From: Providencia alcalifaciens
Lineage (GTDB): Bacteria; Pseudomonadota; Gammaproteobacteria; Enterobacterales; Enterobacteriaceae
Assembly (NCBI GenBank): GCA_025961275.1
Contig: JAOQNJ010000001.1
Span: 1,943,353 to 2,007,352 of the forward strand
Direction: 5' to 3'
Length of the DNA stretch: 64,000 nucleotides
Positions 18,736 to 28,057 of the stretch are shown here, in pieces. The translations under genes and the position numbers were made by a program. The notes beneath the pieces were generated by a model that was not told the DNA's origin, did not search any database, and was given only the letters and a program-made list of their open reading frames with translations. The first letter of the stretch is position 1; every line of letters starts with the position of its first letter.

Positions 18736-21700
18736 ATGCCTAAGTTTTTTATTGATAGACCAATTTTTGCATGGGTAATTGCGATTATCATCATGCTTGC
18801 TGGTCTGCTGGCAATTATCAAGTTACCTGTGGCTCAGTACCCGACCATTGCTCCGCCGTCCGTCTCTATCTCGGCAAACTATCCAGGCGCGGATGCATCG
18901 ACGGTACAAAACACAGTGACTCAGGTTATCGAACAGAACATGAATGGTATCGATAACCTAGTATATATGTCATCAACCAGTGATTCATCAGGCTCTGCCA
19001 GTATTATGCTAACGTTTGAAGCAGGTACTGATGGTGATATCGCACAGGTCCAAGTGCAAAACAAATTACAACTTGCTATGCCTTTACTTCCACAAGAAGT
19101 ACAGCAGCAAGGTATTAGTGTTGATAAATCTACCAGCTCATTCTTAATGGTAGTTGGTTTTGTCTCTGCTAATGATTCAATGGGGCAATATGACATTGCC
19201 GATTATGTCGGTTCGAACATAAAAGACCCACTTAGTCGAGTCAATGGTGTGGGTGAAACCCAGTTGTTTGGTACACAATATGCGATGCGTATCTGGTTAA
19301 AACCAGAGCAACTCGTTAAGTACAACATGACAACCACTGATGTCATCAATGCGATTAAAGTACAAAACAACCAAGTTGCTGCAGGTCAATTAGGAGGCAC
19401 GCCTCCTGTTAGTGGCCAACGCTTGAACGTTTCAATCATTGCACAGACTCGTTTAAACAGCCCTGAGGAATTTTCCAATATCCTGTTACGCGTTAATCAG
19501 GATGGTTCTCAGGTACGTTTAAAAGACCTCGCTACTGTTGAACTTGGTGCTGAAGATTACAGTACGATTGCTCGCTTTAATGGTAAGCCGGCATCGGGGA
19601 TTGGTGTGAAGTTAGCAACCGGTGCAAACGCATTAGATACTGCTAACAACGTGCGTGCGGCACTGGCACAAATGGAACCGTTCTTTCCTGAAGGGTTAAC
19701 TATCGTTTATCCATACGATACTACCCCATTCGTTAAGATTTCGATTAACGAGGTTGTTAAAACACTTGTTGAAGCAATCATGTTGGTTATTGTCGTGATG
19801 TACTTGTTCTTACAGAACATTCGCGCCACATTGATCCCAACAATTGCTGTCCCTGTCGTATTACTGGGAACATTCGCGATCTTATCGGCATTTGGGTACT
19901 CAATTAACACCTTGACCATGTTTGCGATGGTTCTTGCCATCGGTCTACTCGTAGATGATGCCATCGTCGTTGTTGAAAACGTCGAACGGGTTATGCAAGA
20001 GGAAGGCTTACCACCTAAAGAAGCGACCAAGAAATCGATGGAGCAAATTCAAGGTGCGTTGGTCGGAATTGCGATGGTACTTTCTGCAGTATTCATCCCA
20101 ATGGCTTTCTTCGGTGGCTCAACTGGGGCGATTTATCGTCAGTTCTCTATCACCATCGTCTCTGCAATGGTCTTGTCTGTACTTGTTGCAATGATCTTGA
20201 CGCCAGCACTTTGTGCAACCATGTTAAAACCTATTAAACCTGGTGAGCATGGTAGTCAAAAAGGATTCTTTGGTTGGTTTAACCGGACATTTGAAAAACA
20301 GGCTCACCACTATACCGATAGTGTTAGCCGTATGTTGAATGGTACGGGTCGTTACCTGCTAATTTATCTAGTTTTAGTGGCTGGTATGGCGCTTATGTTT
20401 ATCCGCCTCCCTGCTTCATTCCTACCAGAAGAAGATCAGGGTGTATTCCTCTCGATGGTTCAATTACCTCCAGGGTCTACACAAGAGCAAACACAAGCTG
20501 TCTTAAGTGAAGTGAATACCTACTTTCTCACGAAAGAAGAAAAAAATGTACAATCCGTCTTTACCGTCAGCGGCTTTAGCTTCGCAGGTCAAGGGCAAAA
20601 CATGGGATTAGCGTTCATCACGCTGAAAAGCTGGAGCGAACGTCCTGGTACTGAAAACAAGGTTGAAGCTATTGTCGCTCGTGCAAACGCAGCGCTATCA
20701 TCGAAACAAGAAGCATTGATTTACGCCTTTAACCTACCGGCTATTGTCGAATTAGGTACTGCTAACGGCTTTGACTTTGAATTGGTTGACCAAGCTGGCT
20801 TAGGACATGAGGCCTTAATGGCAGCCCGTAATCAATTGCTAGGATTAGCAGCTCAACACCCTGAAATACTGTCAGGGGTTCGACCTAATGGTCAAGATGA
20901 TACATCACAATATCGTATTTACATTGACCAGCAAAAAGCACAGGCGCAAGGCGTGGCTATCAGTGATATCAACGCAACACTCAGCTCTGTATTCGGTGGA
21001 ACTTACGTCAATGACTTTATCGACCGTGGTCGTGTGAAGAAAGTTTACGTACAAGGTGATGCTGAAAGCCGTATGTTGCCGTCTGACATTAGCGCATTGT
21101 ATGTTAGAAATGCGCAAGGAAACATGGTTCCATTCTCTGCATTTTTGGATGATTCCCAAGATCCTTGGAAATTTGGTTCGCCGCGTTTAGAGCGTTATAA
21201 CGGTGTTCCATCAATGAACATTCAAGGGCAAGCAGCACAAGGTCAAAGTACCGGTGATGCAATGCTAATGATGGAAAAACTGACAACTGAAAACCTGCCG
21301 AAAGGTATTGGTTATGAGTGGACAGGTATGTCATATCAGGAACGTTTGTCTGGAAACCAGGCGCCTGCCCTATATGCTATTTCCCTGATTGTTGTCTTCC
21401 TATGTCTAGCTGCATTGTATGAGAGCTGGTCAGTACCGTTCTCTGTTATGTTGGTCGTTCCGCTAGGTATCATTGGTGCGTTACTATTTACCTCTGTTCG
21501 TGGATTATCGAACGATGTTTACTTTAAGGTTGGGCTCTTAACAACCATTGGGCTATCGGCGAAGAACGCAATATTGATTGTAGAATTCGCCAAAGACTTG
21601 ATGGAAAAAGAAGGTAAAGGGTTAGTTGAAGCAACGCTAAATGCAGTTAAAATGCGTTTACGTCCAATTCTAATGACCTCATTAGCCTTTATGTTAGGTG

Positions 21701-21897
21701 TAATCCCACTGGTATTTAGTAGTGGTGCAGGCTCTGCAGCACAGAACTCTGTCGGTACAGGTGTTCTAGGTGGTATGTTCGCAGCAACCTCATTGGCTAT
21801 CTTCTTTGTTCCGGTCTTCTATGTGGTGATTAGCCGCCGCTTCGCGAAGAAAACTGATAATATTGAGCATAGTCAATCACCGACAAAAGTTGAATAA
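18736..21897 (+). CDS. acrB: Multidrug efflux RND transporter AcrB
   Basis: Proton-driven trimeric RND pump of 1053 residues (E. coli 1049) that exports drugs, dyes, detergents and bile salts through AcrA-TolC. It has twelve membrane helices and two large periplasmic loops. The proton-relay Asp pair is in [18 protein letters not shown] at about residue 407, with the matching Lys in the second half within [17 protein letters not shown]. The N-terminus [20 protein letters not shown] is the standard one. A strong terminator follows. Confidence 0.98.
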   Translation: MPKFFIDRPIFAWVIAIIIMLAGLLAIIKLPVAQYPTIAPPSVSISANYPGADASTVQNTVTQVIEQNMNGIDNLVYMSSTSDSSGSASIMLTFEAGTDGDIAQVQVQNKLQLAMPLLPQEVQQQGISVDKSTSSFLMVVGFVSANDSMGQYDIADYVGSNIKDPLSRVNGVGETQLFGTQYAMRIWLKPEQLVKYNMTTTDVINAIKVQNNQVAAGQLGGTPPVSGQRLNVSIIAQTRLNSPEEFSNILLRVNQDGSQVRLKDLATVELGAEDYSTIARFNGKPASGIGVKLATGANALDTANNVRAALAQMEPFFPEGLTIVYPYDTTPFVKISINEVVKTLVEAIMLVIVVMYLFLQNIRATLIPTIAVPVVLLGTFAILSAFGYSINTLTMFAMVLAIGLLVDDAIVVVENVERVMQEEGLPPKEATKKSMEQIQGALVGIAMVLSAVFIPMAFFGGSTGAIYRQFSITIVSAMVLSVLVAMILTPALCATMLKPIKPGEHGSQKGFFGWFNRTFEKQAHHYTDSVSRMLNGTGRYLLIYLVLVAGMALMFIRLPASFLPEEDQGVFLSMVQLPPGSTQEQTQAVLSEVNTYFLTKEEKNVQSVFTVSGFSFAGQGQNMGLAFITLKSWSERPGTENKVEAIVARANAALSSKQEALIYAFNLPAIVELGTANGFDFELVDQAGLGHEALMAARNQLLGLAAQHPEILSGVRPNGQDDTSQYRIYIDQQKAQAQGVAISDINATLSSVFGGTYVNDFIDRGRVKKVYVQGDAESRMLPSDISALYVRNAQGNMVPFSAFLDDSQDPWKFGSPRLERYNGVPSMNIQGQAAQGQSTGDAMLMMEKLTTENLPKGIGYEWTGMSYQERLSGNQAPALYAISLIVVFLCLAALYESWSVPFSVMLVVPLGIIGALLFTSVRGLSNDVYFKVGLLTTIGLSAKNAILIVEFAKDLMEKEGKGLVEATLNAVKMRLRPILMTSLAFMLGVIPLVFSSGAGSAAQNSVGTGVLGGMFAATSLAIFFVPVFYVVISRRFAKKTDNIEHSQSPTKVE

Positions 21898-21922
21898 TCG
21901 CCTAAAATGAAACAATGGTAAA

Positions 21923-21946
21923 GGGCCACTAATGTGGCCCTTTTTT
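21923..21946 (+). terminator. Rho-independent terminator of acrAB
   Basis: The hairpin GGGCCAC TAAT GTGGCCC (21923-21940) is followed directly by TTTTTT on the plus strand, 25 bases after the acrB stop. Confidence 0.92.
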
Positions 21947-22530
21947 ATACATTGATTTTGTTATCTCGAGTATCACAATGACTCGCTATTCAAATATTCA
22001 TACCTAAACGGAATGCTAAAAATCGTTAAACTTTAGCGGTCAATTTTCATGCGAATTAAAAACTCTTTTTAAGATAAGAAAAGTAACTCGATAGGTTTTA
22101 TCGCCTAATAAATTAACTATGAACCAATCAATACAGTGAAAAAATGCTTGAATCGGACTTGAAGGATGCTTTTATTGACTGTTTAGATTTGCGATGATGT
22201 TTTTAATCACTTCAATACCTAGCATGATGATACCGCTATTATTTCTATCATTTCGTTTAGTAAAGACAAACTGTAAAGGCCAACAGCCTTAATAAATAAT
22301 AGCCACAAATTATCCTAATGGTGTAATTTCTAGGCATCAGACCGCAATTACCTATGTAATAAATATCCGTTGGCACGGGTAGAGGCAAGCGCTACGCCTT
22401 TTCACTTATAATTAAGTTATTTACTTATTCAAACGTTTTTTCATCGTATTGACTGAATCCGTATTTTGGCTGTAATTACTTAAATTTTCCCAGAAGAATA
22501 GTCGGCTAGCTATCTTTAGCTGCACTTAAA
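21947..22530. other. Long intergenic region after acrB with a possible gene remnant
   Basis: About 580 bases without an intact gene. On the minus strand a frame ending at TAA 22172-22174 is open back to about 22288 and reads like the tail of a protein (WPLQFVFTKRNDRN, then GIIMLGIEVIKNIIANL), but no start or ribosome site is seen, so it may be a decayed 3' fragment. In E. coli tomB and hha follow near acrB; I see neither here. Confidence 0.4.
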
Positions 22531-22740
22531 TTATTTATCCTGCTCAACTGCCATATACAACCGATTTATATATTGAGCATTGGTAATTTTATAGAGCGTA
22601 GCTTGCTTCAAGCCGCTAGAAATAATACTTGTACTTGCCTTATCTAGTGTTGATTCAGTCGTGGAAAAGCTCTGCGCAAATGTCACCATAGGCAACATAA
22701 AAATAATAGCTACTGAAAAAATCAATTTGATAAAATTCAT
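22531..22740 (-). CDS. Small secreted protein of unknown function
   Basis: A 69-residue ORF with a clear signal peptide (MNFIKLIFSVAIIFMLPMVTFAQS, cleavage probably after Ala22) followed by a short mature region of about 47 polar residues. The ATG is preceded by GGAGTG at a good distance (minus strand, about 22748). I do not recognise the family. The mature part has a Ser/Thr-rich start and ends in MAVEQDK. It is monocistronic in appearance and probably periplasmic. Confidence 0.55.
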   Translation of the reverse strand: MNFIKLIFSVAIIFMLPMVTFAQSFSTTESTLDKASTSIISSGLKQATLYKITNAQYINRLYMAVEQDK

Positions 22741-22834
22741 ATATACACTCCAATCAGATTAACAATATGATTAATCATATTTTTTAGACATTAAGGCTCC
22801 ATTCCTTGCTATATGGGACTGATATTTAATATGC

Positions 22835-23197
22835 CTAATTTTCTGATACACAAACTCCTGGGGTAAGCTGTGCCAGAAGATGACTCAATGAGTCAATCGA
22901 AATAAAATTATCGGTGCCTTTAGCAAAAACACTGTCTAGCATGAAGCCTGCTTTTCCTGATTTCCATTGCACAGCACCAATGAGCTGAATAAAAGCCTCA
23001 TAAGCACCCGAGTCAATCTCACAAGGTATCCTCCCCATAAGTACAGGTGGCATTGGTTCAGAAATCACAACAATTTCTGACAATCCAGCACCAAAAGAAC
23101 CATCTGTATAACGATTAATATTGCCACGCATAAAGCGATTGTGGCTTAATAAAAAATCAAAGTACTGATGCGACTTCCAAGTAGAGTTATCTTTCAT
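22835..23197 (-). CDS. Hypothetical protein, 120 residues
   Basis: An ORF without recognised domains or signal peptide. It is mixed alpha/beta in composition, with one Cys in RIPCEIDSGAYEAF and one near the C-terminus. It lies 51 bases downstream of the broken epimerase gene on the same strand and may have been the last gene of that operon. Its own frame is intact. Since its neighbours have all decayed, whether it is still expressed is uncertain. Confidence 0.5.
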   Translation of the reverse strand: MKDNSTWKSHQYFDFLLSHNRFMRGNINRYTDGSFGAGLSEIVVISEPMPPVLMGRIPCEIDSGAYEAFIQLIGAVQWKSGKAGFMLDSVFAKGTDNFISIDSLSHLLAQLTPGVCVSEN

Positions 23198-23248
23198 AAG
23201 TATTCCAAATTAACGGGCACGGCATTCCATACCCATATAGATTATTGA

Positions 23249-24159
23249 CTAGTAATCTTTCCAAAGTAATGGGCGAGGTGTAAAACGTAGATGTTTTTTG
23301 GCTACATGGTTCGATGCTCCGCGAAGACTTAAGTGATAAAATACACCCGCCTCTCCTGCCATACTAAGCGCGTCATCAACACTCAATTTTGATGGTTCTG
23401 GGGCTCCCACCCATCTAGCAAATGCAGGCAACCATTCATTCACTGGCAATGGGTTATCATCCACTACATTATAAATTCCCGGTTGGGCATTGAGCGCTGC
23501 AACTGTCGCGGCAATAGCATCATCAATATGAACGAATGACCAGACAGCATTACCTTCACCAATAATAACGGATTCACCACGGCAAGCCTGCTCCGCTATC
23601 GCACCACCAGGGCAATACCATGTATTTGGGCCGTAGAAAAAACCATAACGCAATACAATACCTTCGATATTTACAGTATTCGTGACGTGATTTTCATAAT
23701 CAGCGAGTACTTGACAGCTTTCGCCAACAACATCAGGTGCTCTCGTATTAAGCAAAGCATTTTCATCTGCTAGTTGCCCCTCTTTTACATCTAAATAAAA
23801 ACCACGAGATTGCAAAATATACCGTTTTACTCCCAGCGATTTTGCTGCTGCAAATAAATTGCCACCACCTACTTGGTGTAGTTCTGTATCGGCTGGCATC
23901 GAACTAAGAATTTCAGCTGGGTTTGCAGGCAGCAACGTTAACTGGTCAATAATGACATCGGGTTGAGCTATCGTGATAGCAGCATGAACAGCTTAGCTAT
24001 CAAAGGCATCCACACATACAGCCTCAGCGCCAAGCTCTTTAAGCCGATCAACACCTGAGCCTTGACGTGTCATTCCTGTAACTTCGTGACCTAATGCACA
24101 AAGGATTCTGACAAGAGGTAATCCTACGGCCCTGTTGCACCTGCAATAAATATCTTCAT
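23249..24159 (-). pseudogene. NAD-dependent epimerase/dehydratase, frameshifted and with internal stop
   Basis: The minus strand from ATG 24159 encodes MKIFIAGATG, the start of a Rossmann-fold NAD(P)-binding epimerase (GxxGxxG type), then runs into TAG 24126-24124. Removing one base at about 24128-24132 restores VGLPLVRILCALGHEVTGMT and the rest of the protein. A second lesion, TAA at 23995-23993, interrupts the same frame within DAFDS-AVHAAI. The remaining frame to 23249 encodes the extended-SDR core (ILQSRGFYLD, VLRYGFFYGPNTWYCPGG, FVHIDDAIAATVAAL). With two independent lesions it is a pseudogene; the TTG at 23935 is not a credible new start. It was probably a flavin- or quinone-type redox or epimerase enzyme regulated with the neighbouring decayed genes. 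Confidence 0.88.
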
Positions 24160-24367
24160 TTTATTTTCCTGAGTAAGTTGAGAAGAATGAAAGATAACCC
24201 ATGCTCTCTTACGAGAGCATCGATATGGGGCGTTTAACCACCTCAGGCAGAATAGAAGTTTTTAGGTTCAATAAAAAGAACCAAAATCATTTAATATTAA
24301 TGCACCACGAAAATAGCTAACTCTAAACTAGTAAAATTTATTTGAATAAAAATCATCCTAAAAATAC

Positions 24368-24911
24368 TTATGAAAGCCTGCGGATAAGATGGTCGAGTCT
24401 CTTACATGCCTGAAGAATTTCGTCTTCCCCCTTGCCTGCAATACCCAGTAATAATCCAGATTGTGCAGGGATCCCTGCCATATACCATGCGGAAAGTGGA
24501 GATGGTGCGAGACTATAATTATAGGCATAGCGGGCAATCACGGTATCATGATCTCCTTCTTGTAATTTGAGCAACACCGAAAGCCCGTTAACCTCTGCTT
24601 CATAGCCTAAATTATTCAGAATAGAACGTAATTCATTACTTCTAGATGTATAGGTGCGCTTCATTTTGCGCAGATGACGTAAAAAATGCCCTTCATGTAG
24701 AAATGTCATCGTAGCCATTTGTAATGCAGGATCAGGCGCAGGAGCTAGAGTCGCAACCACATCAGCAACAAGATTAATAAGCGGCACAGGAACAACCATA
24801 AATCCCAGACGAAGAGTCGGACTAATAGTTTTACTAAACGAGCCGATATAAATTACCCGCCCTTTTGTATCCATTGATGCCAGCGCGGGAGCTGTGTTCT
24901 GCGCAACTAAA
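24368..24911 (-). pseudogene. MocR/PdxR-type regulator, C-terminal remnant
   Basis: The frame encodes the last part of an aminotransferase-like domain of a GntR/MocR regulator: PALASMDTKGRVIYIGSFSK holds the PLP-binding Lys motif, followed by LRLGFMVVP and a normal C-terminus. It is open without a start up to the IS end at 24912. The N-terminal DNA-binding domain and the first half of the aminotransferase fold, some 300 residues, are missing, and nothing matching them lies on the other side of the IS. The gene is therefore truncated, not merely interrupted. Confidence 0.85.
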
Positions 24912-25736
24912 TCAGGACACTTTTCTTAAGGAATTTTGTTCATACTCAATTGGGGACAGATCACCGTTGGCAGTATGAAACCTTTCTAGGTTGTAATAGC
25001 GCATATACGCGATAACATCTTCTTTCATCTGTTTCCGAGTCGGCTGAGGGATTTTCAGTACCCAATCGTGTTTTAAACTGCCAAAAAATCGTTCTACAAC
25101 GGCGTTATCCCAACAGGCTCCAACATCACCCATGCTTGCCCTAATACCATAGCTTGTTAGCAAGCGGCGATATCGCTTACTCGTATATTGAGAGCCTCTA
25201 TCACTATGAAAGACTAAGCCTTTTTCGGGCTGGCGTAAGTTATACGCTTTCATCAAGGCTTTACTGACTAAATCTGCCGTCATTCGTTTATCGATATGCC
25301 AACCCACAATACGGCGTGAGTATAAGTCCATCACGATGGCTAAATACATCCAGCCTTCCCCTGTTTTTAAATAGGTCACATCACCCGCCCACACTTCGTT
25401 AGGTGCGTGAGGATTAAAATTTTGATTGAGCAAATTATCGGCTACGGCATCACTGTGTTTGCGTTTTGTGGTGACTTTGTAAGCAACGCGCTGAGTGACG
25501 ACTAGGCCAAGCTGAGCCATTAGCTTTTGAACGCCATAAGCACTCACGCTAAAGCCCTCTTTGCATAACCGTTTACGTAACGTTCTATAACCTAAGCTAT
25601 TTCGACTCTGTTCAAAGATAGCTTTGGCTCTGCGGTACAGGCTAAGTTGTTCTGCGGTGATCAATTTTGCTGGGCGTTTAAGCCAAGCATAGTAGGCAGA
25701 ACGACTTATTTTCATTAACTTGCAGAGCTTCAGCAC
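24912..25736 (-). CDS. IS3-family transposase OrfB (DDE integrase domain)
   Basis: Catalytic half of the OrfAB transposase. It has an HTH_21 region (SLGYRTLRKRLCKEGFSVSA) and an rve integrase core with the DDE triad: D119 in VWAGDVTYL, D179 in FHSDRGSQY and E215 in DNAVVERFFGSLK, with 35 residues between the last two. The frame is open upstream of the first ATG and reads on from orfA after a -1 shift, giving KKSQRPPAKGNQVAFKTIKQ, so the working product is an OrfAB fusion. The frame is intact, so the element may be active. Confidence 0.93.
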   Translation of the reverse strand: MLKLCKLMKISRSAYYAWLKRPAKLITAEQLSLYRRAKAIFEQSRNSLGYRTLRKRLCKEGFSVSAYGVQKLMAQLGLVVTQRVAYKVTTKRKHSDAVADNLLNQNFNPHAPNEVWAGDVTYLKTGEGWMYLAIVMDLYSRRIVGWHIDKRMTADLVSKALMKAYNLRQPEKGLVFHSDRGSQYTSKRYRRLLTSYGIRASMGDVGACWDNAVVERFFGSLKHDWVLKIPQPTRKQMKEDVIAYMRYYNLERFHTANGDLSPIEYEQNSLRKVS

Positions 25737-25774
25737 GGGAAACTGTGAAGATAATTGCTTAATCGTTTTAAACG

Positions 25775-26062
25775 CTACTTGGTTTCCTTTAGCAGGAGGG
25801 CGCTGGCTTTTTTTAGGATCTCTTTCTCCATCCTAAGTTCTTTATTTTCTTTTCGAAGCCTTAATAGCTCAGCTCTCTCATCGGCATTCAAGCTGCTACC
25901 GGATTGTTCAGCATCGAATTTTGCTTTCCAGTTATAAAGTAATTTATCGGTGATCCCTAATGAAGCTGCCGCTTTTGGGACGCTATAACCTTGTTCGGTG
26001 ACTAATGCGACCGCTTCTTGCTTAAACTCAGTAGTGTAAAACCTGTTTGTTCGTTTTTTCAT
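25775..26062 (-). CDS. IS3-family transposase OrfA
   Basis: A 95-residue DNA-binding protein with an HTH_Tnp_1 helix-turn-helix (FKQEAVALVTEQGYSVPKAA then SLGITDKLLYNWKAKF) and a C-terminal leucine-zipper-like coiled coil (RLRKENKELRMEKEILKKAS). A run of seven A on the coding strand (25814-25808) forms the A AAA AAA G slippery site near the 3' end, from which orfB is reached by -1 frameshifting. Confidence 0.92.
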   Translation of the reverse strand: MKKRTNRFYTTEFKQEAVALVTEQGYSVPKAAASLGITDKLLYNWKAKFDAEQSGSSLNADERAELLRLRKENKELRMEKEILKKASALLLKETK

Positions 26063-26109
26063 TTAACACCTCAATAATTGGATTATATTCCATTATTAAA
26101 GTGTCCTGT

Positions 26110-26555
26110 TTGATTAAAGCAGATCAGTTTCTTCGGGAGGTATTAAAGCATACAGTGAGGTATACAGTTATATTTCTCAGTGTGGGCTCGAAGATAGTCT
26201 GATTGATCTTGTGAACCTTCGGGTAAGCCAGCTTAACGGATGTGCTTACTGTCTCGATATGCATACACGAGCTTTAACAAAAAATGCCTTTACACCTGCC
26301 AAGTTAGCGTTGGTACATTCATGGAATGATGCCGAAGACGTATTCACAATCCGTGAACGAGCGGCGCTAGAATGGGCAGAAAACCTTACTTGTATTTCAC
26401 GTTCCCATATTACTGATTTCGATACTATGTCAGCCTGTTCAGTTTTTAGCCTCAAGGAGATTATAGATTTAACTGTCGCAGTTGGATTAATTAATGCTTA
26501 TAACCTTCTGGCTATCAGTTTCAGGAATATTACCCAGGAAGTTGCTTCACATTAA
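26110..26555 (+). pseudogene. Carboxymuconolactone decarboxylase (AhpD-like) protein, 5' truncated
   Basis: From about 26127 the frame reads VSSGGIKAYSEVYSYISQCG and onward into the AhpD-like motif GCAYCLDMH (Cys-X2-Cys and His of the redox site). The first ten or so codons, including the start, are replaced by the IS end, and an in-frame TAA lies at 26115-26117. A GTG at 26211 could start a 114-residue product that keeps the CxxC motif but lacks about 40 N-terminal residues. In many genomes such a gene is divergent from a MocR regulator, as its remains suggest here. Confidence 0.82.
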
Positions 26556-26849
26556 CCTTCATTATTATGACGACTCTTTTGTCTCCCCCTGTTTAATCAG
26601 TGAACAGGGTTTTTTATTTAAAAGTAGAAAACATTAATTTCTTGTGCCAATGGCTCAATAAGTTCCAATAATATTGTGCCTTAATCAGCTAACCATCGTT
26701 TATTTCATCGCGCTACCATCCAGCATAACGAATGATAGCTTTACTCTTTTTTTGTTTATTCCATTATATTTTTTGATAGACCAAAAGTGATTGAGCATGG
26801 CTATACTTCGATGCAATGAAAGGAATTTTTCACAGCAAGGAGCTCCATC
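26556..26849. other. Intergenic region before the TPS-domain gene
   Basis: It holds an imperfect hairpin with T run (CCCTGTTTAATCAGTGAACAGG then GTTTTTTATT, about 26587-26618) that may terminate the truncated gene upstream. The rest is AT-rich with no coding frame. An AAGGAGCT ribosome site for the next gene lies at 26838-26845. Confidence 0.45.
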
Positions 26850-27785
26850 ATGAAGTCATCGCAAATATATTTTATTCCGCTCATATTGTTACTCATTCAC
26901 AATGGCGCCACCGCATCAGCCCCTACCGATACCAGTAAAGCTAAAATCATCAATATCGCCGCGCCACTTGAAAATAATGTTTCTTTTAACACCTTTGAAG
27001 CATTATCTTCCAATGAGCATGGTTTAATTTTTAATAACGATATCAATGATAACACTGCACTTGGTGGTAAAGCGGCACAGCTGATACTGGCGGAAGCCAC
27101 TGGCTCCCAAGCCTCAAATATTCAAGATATTCTCGGTATTAAAGGGCAAGTTGCTAATTTGGTTATCGCCAATCCTAACGGTATCACGTGGAGTAATGGT
27201 TCTGTGAGTAACATCACTAGTTTATCGTTAATTGCTGGCAACTTTGAAAAGCAATTTATTAAAGATAAAGACAATCCTAATCAACTGCTTCCTAAGCCTT
27301 TAAAGGATTATACTCAGCTAAAATTCGCTGTATCACCAGGTAGCCAAGTGACGATTAATCAGCAACAAACTAATCCAATTCTGTTATCTAAAATTAATGT
27401 ATTTGCCGATCGTATTAAGATACAAAATGCAGTAAACATTACATCAGCAGTACAAAATTATCTAAGTACATCAGGCAATGCTTCACTTTCAATTCGTGAA
27501 GGTATTTTACGATCAGGAGTGAAATACAAAACAACAGCGCCTCACAGCAAAGGTAGCCATTTTGAACTCGATGAGAATAGTCAATTAACTGGCCGTTCTA
27601 TTCTACTAGAAAGCCATCAATATCAATGTAAAGACAGCTTTATGTGTCCACAGAATAAAATCGATATCAAAGGATTGATTTCAGCGATGAACTTTTCACT
27701 TCAAGGTGATAGCCAACTTGCCGTTACAGGAAAAATACACCTTGGTAGTAATCAACAAATATTAGTTGGGCAAAAGGCTGAGTAG
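26850..27785 (+). CDS. Orphan two-partner-secretion (haemagglutinin) domain protein
   Basis: A 311-residue exported protein. A signal peptide of about 23 residues is followed by a TPS domain of the filamentous-haemagglutinin/HpmA type: the IINIAAP start, NTFEALSSNEHGLIFNN, and the signature ANPNGITW (NPNG at 108-111), then beta-helix-like repeats. Two Cys (260 and 266) lie near the end. Normal TpsA exoproteins run to thousands of residues and pair with a TpsB transporter; here the frame ends with a proper stop at about the length of the secretion domain alone and there is no tpsB nearby. It could be a truncated exoprotein, or a stand-alone secreted or regulatory fragment. Confidence 0.8.
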   Translation: MKSSQIYFIPLILLLIHNGATASAPTDTSKAKIINIAAPLENNVSFNTFEALSSNEHGLIFNNDINDNTALGGKAAQLILAEATGSQASNIQDILGIKGQVANLVIANPNGITWSNGSVSNITSLSLIAGNFEKQFIKDKDNPNQLLPKPLKDYTQLKFAVSPGSQVTINQQQTNPILLSKINVFADRIKIQNAVNITSAVQNYLSTSGNASLSIREGILRSGVKYKTTAPHSKGSHFELDENSQLTGRSILLESHQYQCKDSFMCPQNKIDIKGLISAMNFSLQGDSQLAVTGKIHLGSNQQILVGQKAE

Positions 27786-28057
27786 CCAATAGATAATACA
27801 TATTAAATGGAAAATAATTGATGTACCTGAAAAATCGTGACATGTCACACTCATTATCTTTATGCCAAAACCAGCAGCTAAAACTTATAGTCTATTATTT
27901 TTATTAAAAAGTTAATTAGATGTACATAAAATGATTTGAGTTATATATCAGAATCGTTCGAGTCTCTAAAAAATTCATAAGCATGGAGTTCAAGCAATCA
28001 GAATAGCAGCCTCCATATTGAGGCTGCTAATTTAAAATTTAGCTAAATCTTCCTCTT

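Larger units (their letters stand above)
24912..26109 (-). mobile_element. IS3-family insertion sequence, complete
   Basis: A 1.2-kb element read from right to left. Its ends are inverted repeats sharing the perfect 11-mer CAGGACACTTT (24913-24923 and, inverted, 26098-26108). It carries orfA and orfB, with orfB's stop codon inside the right terminal repeat. Flanking bases (ACTAAA on the left, TTGATT on the right) show no obvious target duplication, and the two flanking genes are both truncated, which fits a deletion next to the element after it inserted. Exact end bases are uncertain by one or two. Confidence 0.88.

Noticed and set aside
23249-23935. The 228-codon epimerase frame starting at TTG 23935 as an intact gene.
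   Set aside because: The homologous protein clearly extends upstream to ATG 24159 through one frameshift and one stop codon, so the frame is the remainder of a pseudogene.
25755-25937. Plus-strand ORFs inside the IS and inside many core genes.
   Set aside because: They are opposite-strand shadows of the transposase and of well-identified genes and show no independent coding evidence.
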